Below are positions 13,341 through 27,062 of a DNA stretch of 64,000 nucleotides, in pieces (the stretch's first letter is position 1; every line of letters begins with the position of its first letter). The stretch spans positions 2,341,001 through 2,405,000 of the forward strand of contig JAJTWR010000398.1 of NCBI GenBank assembly GCA_021613335.1, in the 5' to 3' direction. The stretch is from Whitmania pigra (taxonomy: Eukaryota; Annelida; Clitellata; Hirudinida; Haemopidae). Below the pieces are notes generated by a model. That model did not search any database, was not told where the DNA came from, and saw only the letters and a program-made list of their open reading frames with translations. Position numbers and translations under genes: made by a program.

Positions 13341-14995
13341 TGATGTATATATCACATATAATATGTGATGATGTTGAAGATGATGACGAGGAAGTGGAAC
13401 CTAATGTAATAATATAGATGCATAATCAATAGATGCATAATAAATAATATGTTGGGTCTTTGTAAGAATAACAAGCTGAACAGAAAACTTTATAATAAAA
13501 TAAATAAATATATAAGAAATAATAAATAGGCGCCTTAATCATAGATTCAGAGGTCTTCGGATAATTATGCATTTAATTTAAATTTCAGAACGATTATTAA
13601 GTGCATTGTGTTTAAGACAACAATTCTTTTCCAGAATCCATCGCGTACTTGGATCTCGTTATGGGAACATCATCCTAATGAACTGGTAACGTTGCGGATT
13701 TCAATGAACAACACAAAAGTGCATTCAATTTCTATTCAGATACTAAGAAGGTCAAAAAGGTCGTCTAAATACAAATAAATATTAACCAGTTAATCTGAAC
13801 TTTCTAACTTGAACTCGTCCCGGTTGTTAATTTGAATTATGCGGGAATATCAAGTTACTCAGTTTCCAGATTCCAATCAGACTATCAATTATTTAGATCG
13901 TTACACTTTCCGTCTGACGATGTACCATTTTCATCGCCTGATGCTGGAATAATGAACTTAAGTCTTAAATCATGTGAAAAGTATTCCGTGATTTTACTTT
14001 ACAAATTAATTATGTAGTTGTGAATAAGCAGTTACTTACTAATTATTAATTATTATATTAATTACCGGTGATAATCGATAAGCAGATATGAAAAGATGCC
14101 CTGAATGAATCGATCGAATTATAACTTAATGCAGAAGGAATTGCTTTTAATTAAGAAGGAAATGATGGGATCAATAAAGCGAGTTAATTAATCCAGCTTA
14201 ATCACCGGAAGATTTACAACCGTGACGTCAGTTGTTAACATGTTCCACCTGCGAATGATCACCTTTTATTGAGAATAATTACAAACCTGTGTTCCTGAAA
14301 CTGGTAATTGAGTTTAACAAGTGTTTTACTTGCTTCTCAACGGAAAAGTTTCAAAAGTTTTTAAAACGTAAAAAAAAAAAGAAATAATTTCTGATCATCA
14401 GCTCTTAATGAGCCTTGATTTATTATGACTTTCAAGATTAAATCAATTTTATTTTTAGAATCAAGATTAATCATCAGATTTTTGCCGATTTTAAAAAGAA
14501 ATTCAATCATACGCCAACTCTTTCAATTCCAAGCATGAAAAAAACAAATTCGTGCCAGATCAAAGTATCCCAATCACAGCCATCAGAAATTTCTCAATTA
14601 TTGCCAAACTGTTCAATTAAATTAGTGAATAAATAATTTTTTTTTAGTAAATAATGATATTATCATCATCGGTAACTTATTTACAATTAAAAATAATGTC
14701 ATAGCTAGCATCATTCATGTTCAGTCATCGAGAATCAAAATCAAGATCGAAATCAAACTAGAACTAATCTAGGACAATAACTAATTAATTACAATAATTA
14801 ATTAATTTATTTATTAAATTATGCACCTCGAAAGAATGGTTAGCTTGGTGAGAACAGAATTGTTATTATTGTATTTGAACTTCATGAAGGCATTTGAATC
14901 CACCTTTCCAGCCAATCACAGCGGTGTTGCTATTTTTGGAAGCTGAAGAAAACGTTTTCCAGTACATTCTTTTCATCCCAAGTGTTCGCCACTAA

Positions 14996-15245
<250 letters not shown>

Positions 15246-15696
15246 GTAGGCTGTCATCATTCATGCATTCATCATCAGTTATCAGTTATGTCGATGTAAA
15301 TAGCATTATAACAACGTAATGACATGCAAGAGCTCGGCAGTAGAATACCTATCCACGTTATTCCTCTTGCAATTCATCATTCAATCACGACCCAGTCAGA
15401 GCTCAAAGTTCAAAGTTGATGAACTTTAAGAATTCACAGACGAAAAGGGAAACTGTAATTCAAAGGAAATTTCATTTCCACGGAACGAGGAAAAGTCATA
15501 TCTGTTCCACGAATGATATTTAATAGGCAGTTAATTAATTAGTTAATGAACAGTTAATTAATTAGTTTATTAGTAGTTAATTAGCTAGCATTGATGAGCT
15601 AGAAGAAGATGCCTTTCCAGCAACTGTTAAGTTTTACAAGATTTTTTGCAAGGTCTTCTGGAAAGGAAATTTTTTGAGCGCCACTCAGTGAAAAGT

Positions 15697-15950
15697 TATC
15701 AGTATTATCATCAAGTCAATAATATTATCGAGTTATCGATATTGTCAAATTATAATTATTACCAAGTTATGAATATTATCAAGTAGCCACTATTATCAAG
15801 TTATAAATATTATCAAGTAATCAATATTATCAAGTTATCAATATTATCAAGTTATCAATATTATCAATATTATCAAGTTATAATTATTAACAAGTTATCA
15901 GTATTATCAAGTTATAAATATTGTCAAGTTATAAATATTAACAAATTATC
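15697..15950. repeat. 17-bp tandem repeat array
   Basis: About 15 degenerate copies of a unit close to AAGTTATCAATATTATC. Copies at the centre (15795-15880) are the most regular; some are shortened to TATTATCA. Confidence 0.88.
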
Positions 15951-16149
15951 AACATTGGTGGGGAGCTTCCTCCAATAACTTCACGAAGAAAAATATTTTC
16001 AACTTTTCAGTTGAACTACTTAACGACGACGTCACAATTAAATTCAAAATCCACACATTCCGAGAAAAAAACAACTTAAAAATCAATTTCTTTCTAGTAA
16101 AAAAAAACACAAACAAACTCACATCACAGTAAAAAGAGTTCAAACAACA

Positions 16150-16240
16150 GAAACTAGAAACGATTTTGATTATGATCATTTCATTGTTTTGATTGCGAAT
16201 ACGGTCTTGCAATGTTCGGATTACTCGCAACAAAAATTGG
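16150..16240 (+). repeat. Dispersed repeat, copy 1
   Basis: This roughly 90-bp segment is closely repeated at 17880-17969. Shared stretches include TTATGATCATTTCATTGTTTT, then ACGGTCT and GTTCGGATTACTCG. No terminal repeats or coding capacity are visible, so it may be a small mobile-element fragment. Confidence 0.75.
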
Positions 16241-16255
16241 TAATGAATGCGCCCT

Positions 16256-16441
16256 TAACGATTAAAATAGACAGCTAACAGTTAACGATTAAACTAGACA
16301 GCTAACAGTTAACGATTAAACTAAACAGCTAATAGTTAACGATTAAACTAAACAGCTAATAGTTAACGATTAAACTAAACAGCTAATAGTTAACGATTAA
16401 ACTAGACAGCTAATAGTTAACGATTAAACTAAACAGCTAAC
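16256..16441. repeat. 27-bp tandem repeat array (minisatellite)
   Basis: Seven consecutive head-to-tail copies of a 27-bp unit (AGTTAACGATTAAACTAAAC plus AGCTAAT) with few substitutions. There are no spacers, so this is a minisatellite. Confidence 0.95.
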
Positions 16442-17879
16442 CTGCACGACGCTCTCCCTGACTTTTTCATGTCTTCCTTGTTTCGCATTTGAAATGAATT
16501 CGAGGAAAAACTTCCATGGACGGATAGAAGATCGTTGATCGAACCCAGCGGAGCTTATGAAGTTCAAGTTAAGGCCTTGATCGCGATGACGACGATGATG
16601 ACGACGACGACGAAGAAGAAGAAGAAGACTGCGATGATGATGATGATGATGATGACGACGACTAGAACAGTCTAAACAAGTTTTAGTTAGGTGCGTTCAT
16701 TGAAATACTGCGCATTAAGCGGGATAATATGCCACGAGCCACCTGTCGGCGATTATTGAATTCGAGATGCAAACACGGATTCGTACGTTCGGTTTTCTAG
16801 GAGACCACAATTGGAGAGAACTGGCCAGCAGATGTTGCTAGAAGTTGGATGGGCTTTTTCCTGCCTTCCTGTACGTAAGATGGATAGATGGGTGGGTGGA
16901 TGAACGAAGGAATGGGGCCTGTAAGCTTGCTTGAAATCTGCTTTCAAACCGAACTCAAATATTTAATTGAGCATTTGGCAGCCTCTTTCATCTCTGCTAG
17001 TGATCTAATCGCCATCACTAACTATCACCACCATCACCATCGTTATCTTCAGGATCGTGATCATCATCATCATCATAATCGCCAAAACAACAACGAAGAA
17101 TGAGAATGAGGTTGGTGTCTGTTGGCTGCTGTTGCTTGCCGATCAATACCTTCCAAGCACCCACTCTTTGTCTCGTTTGTCGTCCACGAATGCCCAGCTG
17201 TCCGTAGACCCCGTTAACATCCAACTTCGGGTCAAGGTTACAACCTAATGGAGAAAACGAGAGATCTTCACTCGATTGTTGTCCAACGGAGATCATTTTG
17301 CCTCAGAAATGCCGATGTTTCTGGGCCAAATTCCTCCGACAATTTATCACTTGATAGCGATTATCGGTGCTGCCTACAATCGACCATAAGAGTTCTTGAC
17401 CGTGATGCTCCTAAAACCAAATTCATTCCAAACATTACAAGAGCTGCCTCCGAATCGTTTGCTTTAAGAGTCCGCCATATTTATATTCTTCTCTGTAGGC
17501 TCTGTTTTTCTGATTTTCTGTTTTAAATTGCAAAGGTTTGTGATTACGAATGATATAAATACGCTTCAAAACAGTTTCGTTAGTAAATAATTAACAATTT
17601 ATTATGACATAATATCTCCTTTTAATTATTCTTTTAATTTTAATTTTTATTTCGTAATTGAGTATTAAATCATGAATCATGTCTTTCAGTCATGTCCAAT
17701 TCCAATCAGGCCTGCCTGCAATTTTCCGGTCACGTGGGGTTACTGAGTGACATATTAGGAGTCACGCATGAGACTACGTTATCCGTCCAGTTCATTTGCA
17801 GGAACATTTATTTTTCAGTTCATTCATGAATCCGAATTGTGGTTTCAGTTAATTGCCTAAGTCGAATATCATAAAGACT

Positions 17880-17969
17880 GAAATTAGAAACGATTATGAT
17901 TATGATCATTTCATTGTTTTTCATTGGAATACGGTCTCGCTTGTTCGGATTACTCGTAACAAAAATTGG
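17880..17969 (+). repeat. Dispersed repeat, copy 2
   Basis: Second copy of the segment at 16150-16240, same orientation, with scattered substitutions and small indels. Confidence 0.75.
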
Positions 17970-18141
17970 AAAAATATGAATATATATAAATTTCACAGAT
18001 TAATTTTAAATCTTTTATTTTTAATGTGTAAACAGCAATGTTTAACTCTGATATTTAATTAAACATTGCATATTATCAATTGAGGACTATGTCCAATTTT
18101 AAGTGGTCCCCAGATGGTAGGATGATTGTTATAATGATATA

Positions 18142-18223
18142 CAAATAATATGATAAATATATATTTAAATAATATTCAAATAATATGATAAATATATATT
18201 TAAATAATATTCAAATAATATGA
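18142..18223. repeat. 35-bp tandem repeat, about 2.3 copies
   Basis: Two identical 35-bp AT-only-like units beginning AAATAATATGATAAATATAT, followed by a partial third. Confidence 0.9.
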
Positions 18224-19776
18224 TATTTCTATTGCAATAAAAATATAAACACTATTGCATAAACTGGTTGAATTATTTAAGCAATATTTTAAGTAGTATT
18301 TTTCAGTTAATTGGATTCAATTGCAATTGAAAATCCTGTCGAATGTTAAAAAAGTTGAAAGTTTAATTTTATAAAGGATTTTATAATTTGATGACACTGC
18401 TTTATGATATTATGCTTTAGGACTTATAAGAATTCTCATATAAAATGATAAAAATGATTAGAAGAATCGTGATTTAGGTTATAAGTAGATAGCTAAGTGA
18501 TTTAGAGAGAAATAGAGGCACAAATACTTGCAAAAAAAACATGAATTCCTTTAAAATAATTTTATATTTTATGCTATTAAACTATTTATAAATCTATTTT
18601 CCTCAAGAAAAAAATATGGTTAAGGTGGTTTTGTGAGTTCAGATCTTACCCAATCGATAAAGTTTCTGCTCTAAAATATAACTTACGATCGATTTTAAGA
18701 TCAAACCCAAACAAGACGAATTATATCTGAACAGCGAAATTGAATTCAAATTCGATAATAACAAGCAGTTTTTCAAAGTTGATTAAAAAATGTTGTTTGC
18801 AAGTTAAAATAGGTTCGGCTCTGAAAACTAAACTGTAAAACTCGTAGGAGATATTTCTATTTCTATTAGTTATGGAGATATAGACCAAAAATTCAGCAAG
18901 AAAAGCACTAAATTTATATTTAAAACATTTTTACTTTTAACTTATAAAAGCACGGACTTTATTTTGGGTGGTTTATGGTTTTTCCCCTGAGTGGCTGTTG
19001 CCCTTTGACCTGTGGCTAGAAGCCAAAAGATGTAATCTTATCAAGTTGTGAGAAGGTATAAAGGGGTTTAACCCCCCTTGGAAACGAGCTGAAATGGCAT
19101 CCTTCATATTTCAAAGCTCCTTTTAACTTTAAACTCTCCTATTCCATCCGATCAGAAAGGCATTACTTCGACAACTTCAGATTGTTAATTCGATCGAAGC
19201 TGTACCCTGAATGTTTTTTTACAAAATGTTTTGTGAATTTAGCGAATTTAAACAATTCAATAAATTCTATTTAATGCTCTAAAGTACTTTAGTAGCTGCC
19301 ATCGACATAAAAATTAGCTAATTAATTTATCAAAATTAAAGGCTGTGTTTTTGAGAATTTGGTATTGAAAAAGAAAAAAAATTTTAAAACCCTGAGAATT
19401 TATTCCTTCACCTTGTCCATGGTAATAGAATTTTATGACGCATCAAGATAGTCTTCGTAAAGGTAATGCTAACAGTTAATTATATTTTAGTTATTATTGA
19501 GATAATAATTAAAAGTGCTGCTATTAAATAATATTTAATAATTATTATTTCTTATAGCTGTAATCATTTAAATTACAGATAATTTTCATTATAAGAAACT
19601 ATCAAAGCTTAGAACAGCTGACTTACTAGTTTGAATAACGTTTAAATGAAAATATGCAAGAATTAATTCGTCATACATCGTGTAATTGTTGTGATTGCAA
19701 AGCGGACAGGAATTTGGCAATCATTACGATCAACATTACCTGACTGCTACAACTTAGAACTTGGGAAAGCAATGAA

Positions 19777-19930
19777 AATGTTGAAAAAAATAATTATTTT
19801 TACGCCTCAATTAATGTTGACATTTTTATTAAAAAATTAAGTAATTAATTAATATTGAAAAAAGAATTATTTTTATGCCTCAATTAATTAAATTGACATT
19901 GTTATTAAAGAATTAAGTAATTAATTAGGA
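19777..19930. repeat. Tandem duplication of about 77 bp
   Basis: Two adjacent copies share TTGAAAAAA, TTATTTTTA-GCCTCAATTAA and AAGTAATTAATTA in the same order, differing by small substitutions and a short insertion. Confidence 0.85.
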
Positions 19931-20361
19931 GTAAGTAATTTTTATTCCTTGCAAGTAATTCAAACGAATCGAATAAAAAGCGACGTAGTTATAATGGTGT
20001 CGGCCCCGAAACGTTGAAATTGTTTTTGCAACCTTGACAGTGTAGAAGCTCGTTCGAAGCGTTAAACAAATGGACCAAACATTCCTTACGAATAAATGAG
20101 GCATTGATCAGCTGCTAACGCACTAGATTTTATGAATTTAAGAATTAAATTCATTTTGATAAAGTATTTTGTTTGATGATTGTAGAACTTATTGTTGTGA
20201 TGAGCCCCGAATTCCATTAAAAACACGTGCTATCCCGAATTCCAAGCAGTTAATTATGATTTAGTAATTAGTACTGATTAAAACTAGACTGGGCACTTTT
20301 GGGGGCAAACAAATGTGTTCAAAGACCACAGATCCTTGTTAAATATTAACATTATTTTATA

Positions 20362-20392
<31 letters not shown>

Positions 20393-20943
20393 TTATTATT
20401 ATTATTTTATTGTTAATTGTTAATTACTCTCAGGCACACGAATCTGGCATGTGTCTAAAACTGCTGCAAACCGCAAATAGCCAATTTGGGTCGCCGTGTT
20501 TAACCAGCCGTAGATTCTAAAATGGTTGAAAGCACGAATTGTTACAAAGGTAAACATTAGCGAGAACAGTTCAAATGTCGATCAGCACAGTAATGTCCAA
20601 AGCGATCAGCACTCATTCAGTTGATGATCGCATCCTCGTCAGTGAATGATTATTATATAGCGCAAAATATAGCGAGTCACTAGATGAGGCAGTGATTTCG
20701 CAAGATGGTTTCTTGAAAACTTGTTCAATTGAATTGCGAACGACAGAAAATTTTCTGAGGAGAGTGTGATAGTAATGTTTTCGATAGCTGCGTACGTGCG
20801 CGCCTCAAATAAATATTCAGGCATACCTTTGGCTTCTTCACTTGAATTGAAGCTTTTGTAAGCGCTTTGCTTGACGAAGGTTGATGAATTTCGAATTTAA
20901 ATCGTAAAATTTCAGATTGGCGCTTTCCTGTTAATTAAACAAA

Positions 20944-23900
20944 ATGGCCACCAATCTCAGAAGAGTTCTAGGCTTGGTGAGGGTGGTGGAATCAAGAAAA
21001 TGGAGTTTGTTACGCAGTTTGTACGCCCCGGCATTGTTTGCATCGCGAAACGTACCGCAAACATTTCCATGCAATTCCATGAGCACCAACGCCATCAGAA
21101 AGAAAAAAAATGTGGAAGGTACGACACTTTAATTTAATTTTAAAACATTGAAGATACAACTTTTACAAATGTCTAAGAAAATTAATTAAGCAAACGTTAT
21201 TATGAAAATCATGTTTTATCTTATAACCTCCGATAATATCCTAATCCCCTTGAGATACCAATGAGAGGAGACTCCATGACCCAAAAATTCTTTGCTTTTT
21301 TTTTAATTTGTTTAAAATATCGACATATTGTCGTTGCAGAGAAAATGTTCTGCTTCCAATGCGAGCAGACAAAATCCGGCAAGGGATGTACGACGGTCGG
21401 AGTGTGCGGCAAACTACCCGAAGTTGCCGAACTTCAAGATCTCCTGTGTGGACTTGTCAAAGGAATTGCAATTTTCAGCACAAATGGAAAGAAGGAGGGA
21501 GTTCTCATACCTGAAGAAATTTACGATTTCAGTTTCAGCGCCTTGTTTAGGTTGACCAATATCCTTCTAACCGATCTTATGTTTCCATTATCAAATAATT
21601 TTCAACTTACAATTCAGTGGTTTTGGAGGGGGTGGTGGGGGGGTGAGGGACGTTAGAGAGCTCGAGGAGCGCCCTTAGCATTTGGTCAAAAGTAAGAAAG
21701 ATATTTTCTTCATCGGGAAGAGTAGAAACATTTCTTTAAAAGGGCGCCTAAAAAAAAAAATGTTTGGTATTCCTATCTTTAACATTAGTATTAATGAAGT
21801 TTTGTTTTTTGAACATTATGAATAACATTAAATTTTCATGATATTATTTATTATGCAGCACTCTGACAAACGTCAACTTCGACCCAGAAAGATTCGTCAC
21901 CTACATCAAAACCGCTTACGAGTACAGAGAGCTGTTGAGATCGCTTTACGAGAAAAAGTGCACAGAGAAGAGGCTGTCTCCCAAGAACTGGGACCATCTG
22001 CCGGAAGTGAATTGGTCTCCTTATAAAGATGGCGAACCGCAGTGGAACAAAGAATTCCTCTCTGAGGAGGGTTGGAACAGAAAATAGTTCATAAGTAATT
22101 AATCCAATAAGAATAGTTTAAATTACATGGCGCCTAAAACATCTGAAACGTTTGAAACAAATTTCAATTGACCCCTAATGTGCATTTGATCCATTTAAGC
22201 AAAATCATTGTTTTTGTATTTAATGATTGTTTCATCTCAAAAGATGGAGATATCATAATTTATTAATTTAACATGCTTCCAATGTATGTCTTTAGTTAAG
22301 CAGTTAAACATATCAAATCTGAAGAACTAAGTTTTGCCTGTAATCGCGGGAGAACTTCAAATGATGTCTAAGTTTGACAAATATGTAACTAGCATTTAAC
22401 ATTATGTAGCTAATTAAATGAATAAAATAACGATTTACAACCACAGGCAAAAGGTTTGGAGTGAAGAGAGACAAGGAGATTTATGGAGAGGACATTCACG
22501 GTGTGAGGGAAATGATTGTCTACGGAATGAAGGGGATGTCGACCTATGCTAGACACGCCAGGTTGGTTGGAGAATGGGATGATACCATTGGGGAGCAAGC
22601 GCACGAGGTTCGTTTTAAATCATTTGAGCAGATATTTTATAGCTAAATTAGTATTAATATACATAAATTTTAAATATTTTTTTGAAGTTGTTTACGTCGA
22701 ATAAATAAAAAACAGGAGCAATTGGGATTTCGAATAATATAGAATTGAGCAAAATTAAGAATATACTAAAAATTATATATTAAAAATGTATACTTACTTT
22801 TTCAGATCTTGGCATTTTTAATGGATAAAAACAACGACGGACATCACAATCTCGCGAAGAATTTGGAGTGTGCTCTGAAAGTCGGTGAAATTAACTTAAA
22901 AGGCATGTCCCTCTTGGATAGAGGGCACAGAAAAAGGTTCGGTGTCCCAAGTCCCACCAAAGTTTCGACCTCTCCTAAGCCAGGAAAGGTTAATATATCT
23001 AGTGGCGCATTATTAAATAAAAGCTAAATAAAACCGTCGATAAATTTAAAATATAATTATTCATTTTTGTTAATTCTGATAATAAAATTAATAAATGACT
23101 TTCAGTCTTAGCTTTTATTCGTCATTGATAATTCGTTTGTGTTTTTCAGGCAATTTTGGTGACGGGTCACGACATGAATGACATGGAAATAATCTTGAAG
23201 GAAGCTGAGAAGAGAAACGTCAACGTATATACTCACGGAGAAATGCTTCCTGCCCATGGATATCCAAAGCTTAGAGAATACAAGGTATGCAATATTATCG
23301 ATGACATAAGAGCAGATCGGGTAAAAGAAAAAGTTTAATTAGTGAATTAATTAATTATTGACTAATTTGTTATAACTGCACGACTGAATAATTTGTAGCA
23401 CATTTTGAACTGATCGAACCGAAATAAGGCTTCAACATGAATTAAACTTTTACAAATATTAAGTACTATTTCATTTCGTTTGAGTATTAATCAAAATGTT
23501 CCATAAATAAATGTTACGCAATCATAAATGATTAACATAACTGTCAACATCATTCATTTAATGAATTAAATATCAATTAGTAACATGCTCGTTTTGAATT
23601 TACAATTTCTAGAGTCTTGTGGGCCACTACGGAGGAGCATGGCAAAATCAGAAATTCGAATTTCCGGGATTTCCCGGTCCAATTGTGGTCACTACGAATT
23701 GTGTCATTGAGCCGATGAAATCTTACAAGAATCGCCTTTTTACTCTTAACGAAACTGGATGGCCAGATTGCAAGCACCTGGAGTTATCCAAATTAGAAGA
23801 TCTTGACATTCTCATGTATTCTGCTCTAACTAGCCCTGGCTTCGAAGAAAGTGACATCAAGTCCAATGGCAAATCTTTGGTTGTCGGATATGGACATGAA

Positions 23901-24553
23901 GCCATTTTATCAAATGCAGATAAGGTACGCACAAACAGCAAATAATTGCGAATTCTTGATTCAATAAGATCGTTACTTTATGACATTTGACAAATATCGG
24001 AGAATTTACTCAGATCCATTTATAGATTTTAGAAGCTATCGGAAAAGGTGACCTCAAAAGAGTGTTCGTAATTGGCGGATGCGACGGTTCCGAAAACAAA
24101 CGAAGCTATTTCTCCACCTTGGCAGCCAAAACACCAAAAGAATCCGTTATCATTACAATGGGTTGTGCCAAGTATCGATTCAACAGGATGGATCTTGGAG
24201 ATTTGGGAGACACAGGTATCCCAAGACTTTTGGACCTAGGCCAGTGCAATGATTCTTATGGTACCGTCGTGGTGGCTCAGGGACTTGCCAATGCACTCAA
24301 AACAGACATCAACTCGCTTCCAATGTCTCTCGCTATTTCATGGTTCGAACAGAAAGCAGTAGCAGTGTTTTTAACTCTTCTGCATTTGGGTATCAAAAAT
24401 ATCAGACTCGGACCGGTTCTGCCAGCATTCGTGACGCCAAACATCTTGACAATACTTCAAGATCAGTACAATTTAGCATCAATTGACTCAAAGAATCCCT
24501 TGGAAGATTTGGAAGAAATGATGTCATCGGGAAAGAAATCGGCTGCCGCTTAA
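20944..24553 (+). CDS. HCP: Hybrid cluster protein (prismane / hydroxylamine reductase), mitochondrial-type leader
   Basis: HCP carries a [4Fe-4S] cluster and a hybrid Fe-S-O cluster; reported activities are reduction of hydroxylamine and NO and protein S-nitrosylation. Eight exons with closing phases (20944-21118, 21340-21550, 21859-22070, 22447-22607, 22806-22988, 23150-23284, 23613-23924, 24026-24553) give 638 residues. Residues 1-58 are Arg/Lys-rich with almost no acidic residues, like a mitochondrial transit peptide. The core starts [20 protein letters not shown] with Cys63, 66, 75 and 81 in the CX2CX8CX5C spacing of class I HCPs. Every hybrid-cluster ligand has a counterpart: His321, Glu345, Cys389, Cys482 (GGCDG), Cys510 (MGCAKYR), Cys537 (GQCNDSY), Glu571 and Lys573 (WFEQKA); most spacings equal those in the Desulfovibrio enzyme. 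The eukaryotic introns, matching codon use and animal genes on both sides argue against contamination. The protein looks fully functional. Confidence 0.95.
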
Positions 24554-25894
24554 GACGAACAAACGATTTTTTAATTCTTGACAAACATCGGGATAATTTT
24601 AATTAGATAATAATTAATACATTAATTGCATTATTTATTTTATCGTGCGAATGGGGCAAAAATTCCAAGGTAAAGCTAAACTCTCACTGTTGATTCCTTA
24701 TTGCTTCAATTTACCATCAAAAACGGAATATTAACTTACGGGTCATTGTGAGTCAGAGGAAATCTAATTGTGTTTGTTGAATTAGGGTTTTAAAAATAAT
24801 AATAATTGCTTTCGAATTGTCTGCTTAATTTTTAGGATTTTTTTTGAGATAATAAAATTCTATCCTGAAGATGTTGTTCAAATAAAAATTAAAATAGGGC
24901 ATAAAATACGGAGGAAAGCGTGATTAATCCACATTGAAAAGCTGAACTATTTTAGACTATCTGCTCCTTTATGGCTTTTGGATTATCGAAATGATATGAT
25001 TGATTTTTCAATCTTTATTTTAAAGTGCATTGTTATGCATTGGCTTTTCTTCAAAACCGAAAAACTCGCAAGTGGGAGCACGCGTAACGTTATGCAAAGA
25101 CGGAATTCCATTGTTGTTTCAAGTACCTAGCGAAGTTTATATCATTGTCAGCGTGATTATTTAATCAGCATTATCGTCAAATTTTGAATATTTATTTGAA
25201 AACACGATTTGGATTCTCCAGCTGTCTCAAATTGATAATCGATCAGAGAACTCTGGTGTAATATAAAACTTGTAATCAATACCCATGACGAGTTATTGTC
25301 GATATCATAAGAATACAAATCAAGGGTAAAATAAACTTTTGTTTGGATGCACCTTCTTACGAATTCCACGCAGTCAGTTAAATCCCAATTAATATATGAA
25401 TTAGACATGTTTTAATTATCCGCTGCACTTAAGCGGGTCTAAATCGTTTGCATTAGCTAGAACTTACAGCAAAAATGCTGAAACGATCATTATGATTGCT
25501 GAATTGAAACTAGATGTGTGAAGAATATCCCTCGCTTAGTTGACCTCAAAATGTCTAATCAAGCCATTAAATTAAAAAAGTAGTCGATCTAAAAAATATT
25601 GACATAATAATAGCTTCTTATCAGTAACATATAAATCGCTATACCGGTTGCAGTTAAAAATAGTTTCCAGTTGCTAAATTCGCTCTCGACATAGATTTTT
25701 CGATTTTGAAAATTTTAAAAGGTCTAAATATTTAAGTTATAACAATTGCTTTTTTGTAACATGTAATTTGTGGTGTATTCTGTTTTAATTTTGGATACGT
25801 TCTCTTAAACGTTTCATCTGTTGTTTGTGTTTTCCATCAATAAGCAAGAGAAAATTGACCGGAGTCATAGTTTTTAAAAAATTTATTACTCGCC
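24554..25894. other. Intergenic between HCP and the Dcp2-like gene
   Basis: AT-rich; no convincing gene. A minus frame at 25157-25408 lacks splice context and motifs. Confidence 0.65.
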
Positions 25895-27062
25895 ATGGAC
25901 GACCCTAAAAATGCAGAATGGCTTAGGACCATTACGTTCGGCACTGTCATCAGGTTAGATTAAAACATTACTGAAATTTTGAACAGCTTTTTAGATAGTT
26001 ATTGCTTACTTTAGAAAAGCAGTTGAATCTGTTAAGGAAGGAGATGACGCCACAAGCGCGTTTATGCGCTTGCACAAGGCGTTCTTTATATTCCGACAAT
26101 TGTTGCCTCTTGAATGCCAGCCAACCCTACAGAATGTTTTGTGGCATCTGATAAAGGCATACCCATCTCTGCAGCGATTCCATAAGAATTTCACTGCAAA
26201 CTTTACAAACTTCACAATGAGTGAAAATGATTCAGTTAGGGTTGGGGCCATTGTCATGGACTGTCAGCATGAGTATGTAAGTAGTAGAGATGGTCCAAAA
26301 TTAATAGATTCTTTACAGTTTACTATGTTACTGCTTACTTTAGGTTCTTCTAGTAAAACCACCACACAATCAATGCTACAGTTTTCCTAAAAGGAAAAAA
26401 ACTCCAGCTGACAGTCATGCAGTCGGTGCCATGGCAGAAGTAATTTTTGGTTAATTAAATATGTCTTAGGGTATTTGTGTATAAAGTATTGTTAACTTAG
26501 GTAGAAGAAGAAATTGGTCTAAGAATTACAATCCTCGAGAACAGTGGGAATTACTTGGAAAAGCAAGTGATCAACAGCACAAACATTCCTATATCGGCCC
26601 GTTATTATTTTCACCATGGTGTCTGCTTACAGACAACAACACTTCGCCCCCACTCTAAGAATGAAATTGGAGTTCGTCTTTTTTTTCTTTCTGATTTGCA
26701 TGGCTTGGCATCTTGCTGAATGTACCATACCATATCCAACATACCATATCTTTCACAGCAGATAATTTGGTACAACATTGAATATCTGGCAAATCTCAGC
26801 GAAGATGAAGCTGTAAATCATTTGCAGCTGCGATGTGAACTAAGAGCATGGAGGAACATACAGCCTTTCTTAGGGTTTGCATCTTAAAAAGCCTTAGGAT
26901 TCTTCCAAATTTCAAATAAAAAATAATACCTTTAGGGATATCCAAGCAAGGTCCGAAGAAAGAAGGCAGGCAGAAGATATCCACAACCACGGACATGTCA
27001 GACCCATTAGGATTGTGGCTTTCGATGCCAGCAAAGACAAAGAAGAACAACTTCTACTTTAG
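25895..27062 (+). CDS. Divergent Dcp2-like Nudix protein with degenerate Nudix box
   Basis: Dcp2 is the mRNA-decapping Nudix hydrolase. Six exons (25895-25953, 26015-26276, 26344-26439, 26501-26671, 26762-26874, 26936-27062) have closing phases and give 275 residues. An N-terminal helical part ending AYPSLQRFHKNF sits where Dcp2 has its box A. The Nudix fold follows: VGAIVMD, VLLVKPPHNQCYSFPKRKK, the Nudix helix AEVEEEIGL at 138-146, and SKNEIG then IIWYNIEYL, which resemble the Dcp2 strands after the helix. Against the consensus GX5EX7REUXEEXGU, the Gly is Arg, the first Glu is Asp, and the Arg of REU is Ala138; Glu142 and Glu143 remain. Catalysis may therefore be weak or lost while the fold is kept. 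The long C-terminal tail of true Dcp2 is absent. This is a paralogue, not the main decapping enzyme. The family call rests on motif order rather than a search. Confidence 0.72.

Noticed and set aside
16256..16441. Regular 27-bp repeats that could suggest a CRISPR array
   Set aside because: Copies are directly adjacent with no unique spacers, and the genome is eukaryotic.
16753..17526. Several 60-90 codon frames on both strands
   Set aside because: Overlapping frames contain repeat-derived runs, lack splice partners and show no motif; at most a noncoding exon or promoter.
20944..24553. Bacterial contamination as the source of HCP
   Set aside because: Seven spliceosomal introns, AT content like the surroundings and flanking animal genes on the same sequence.
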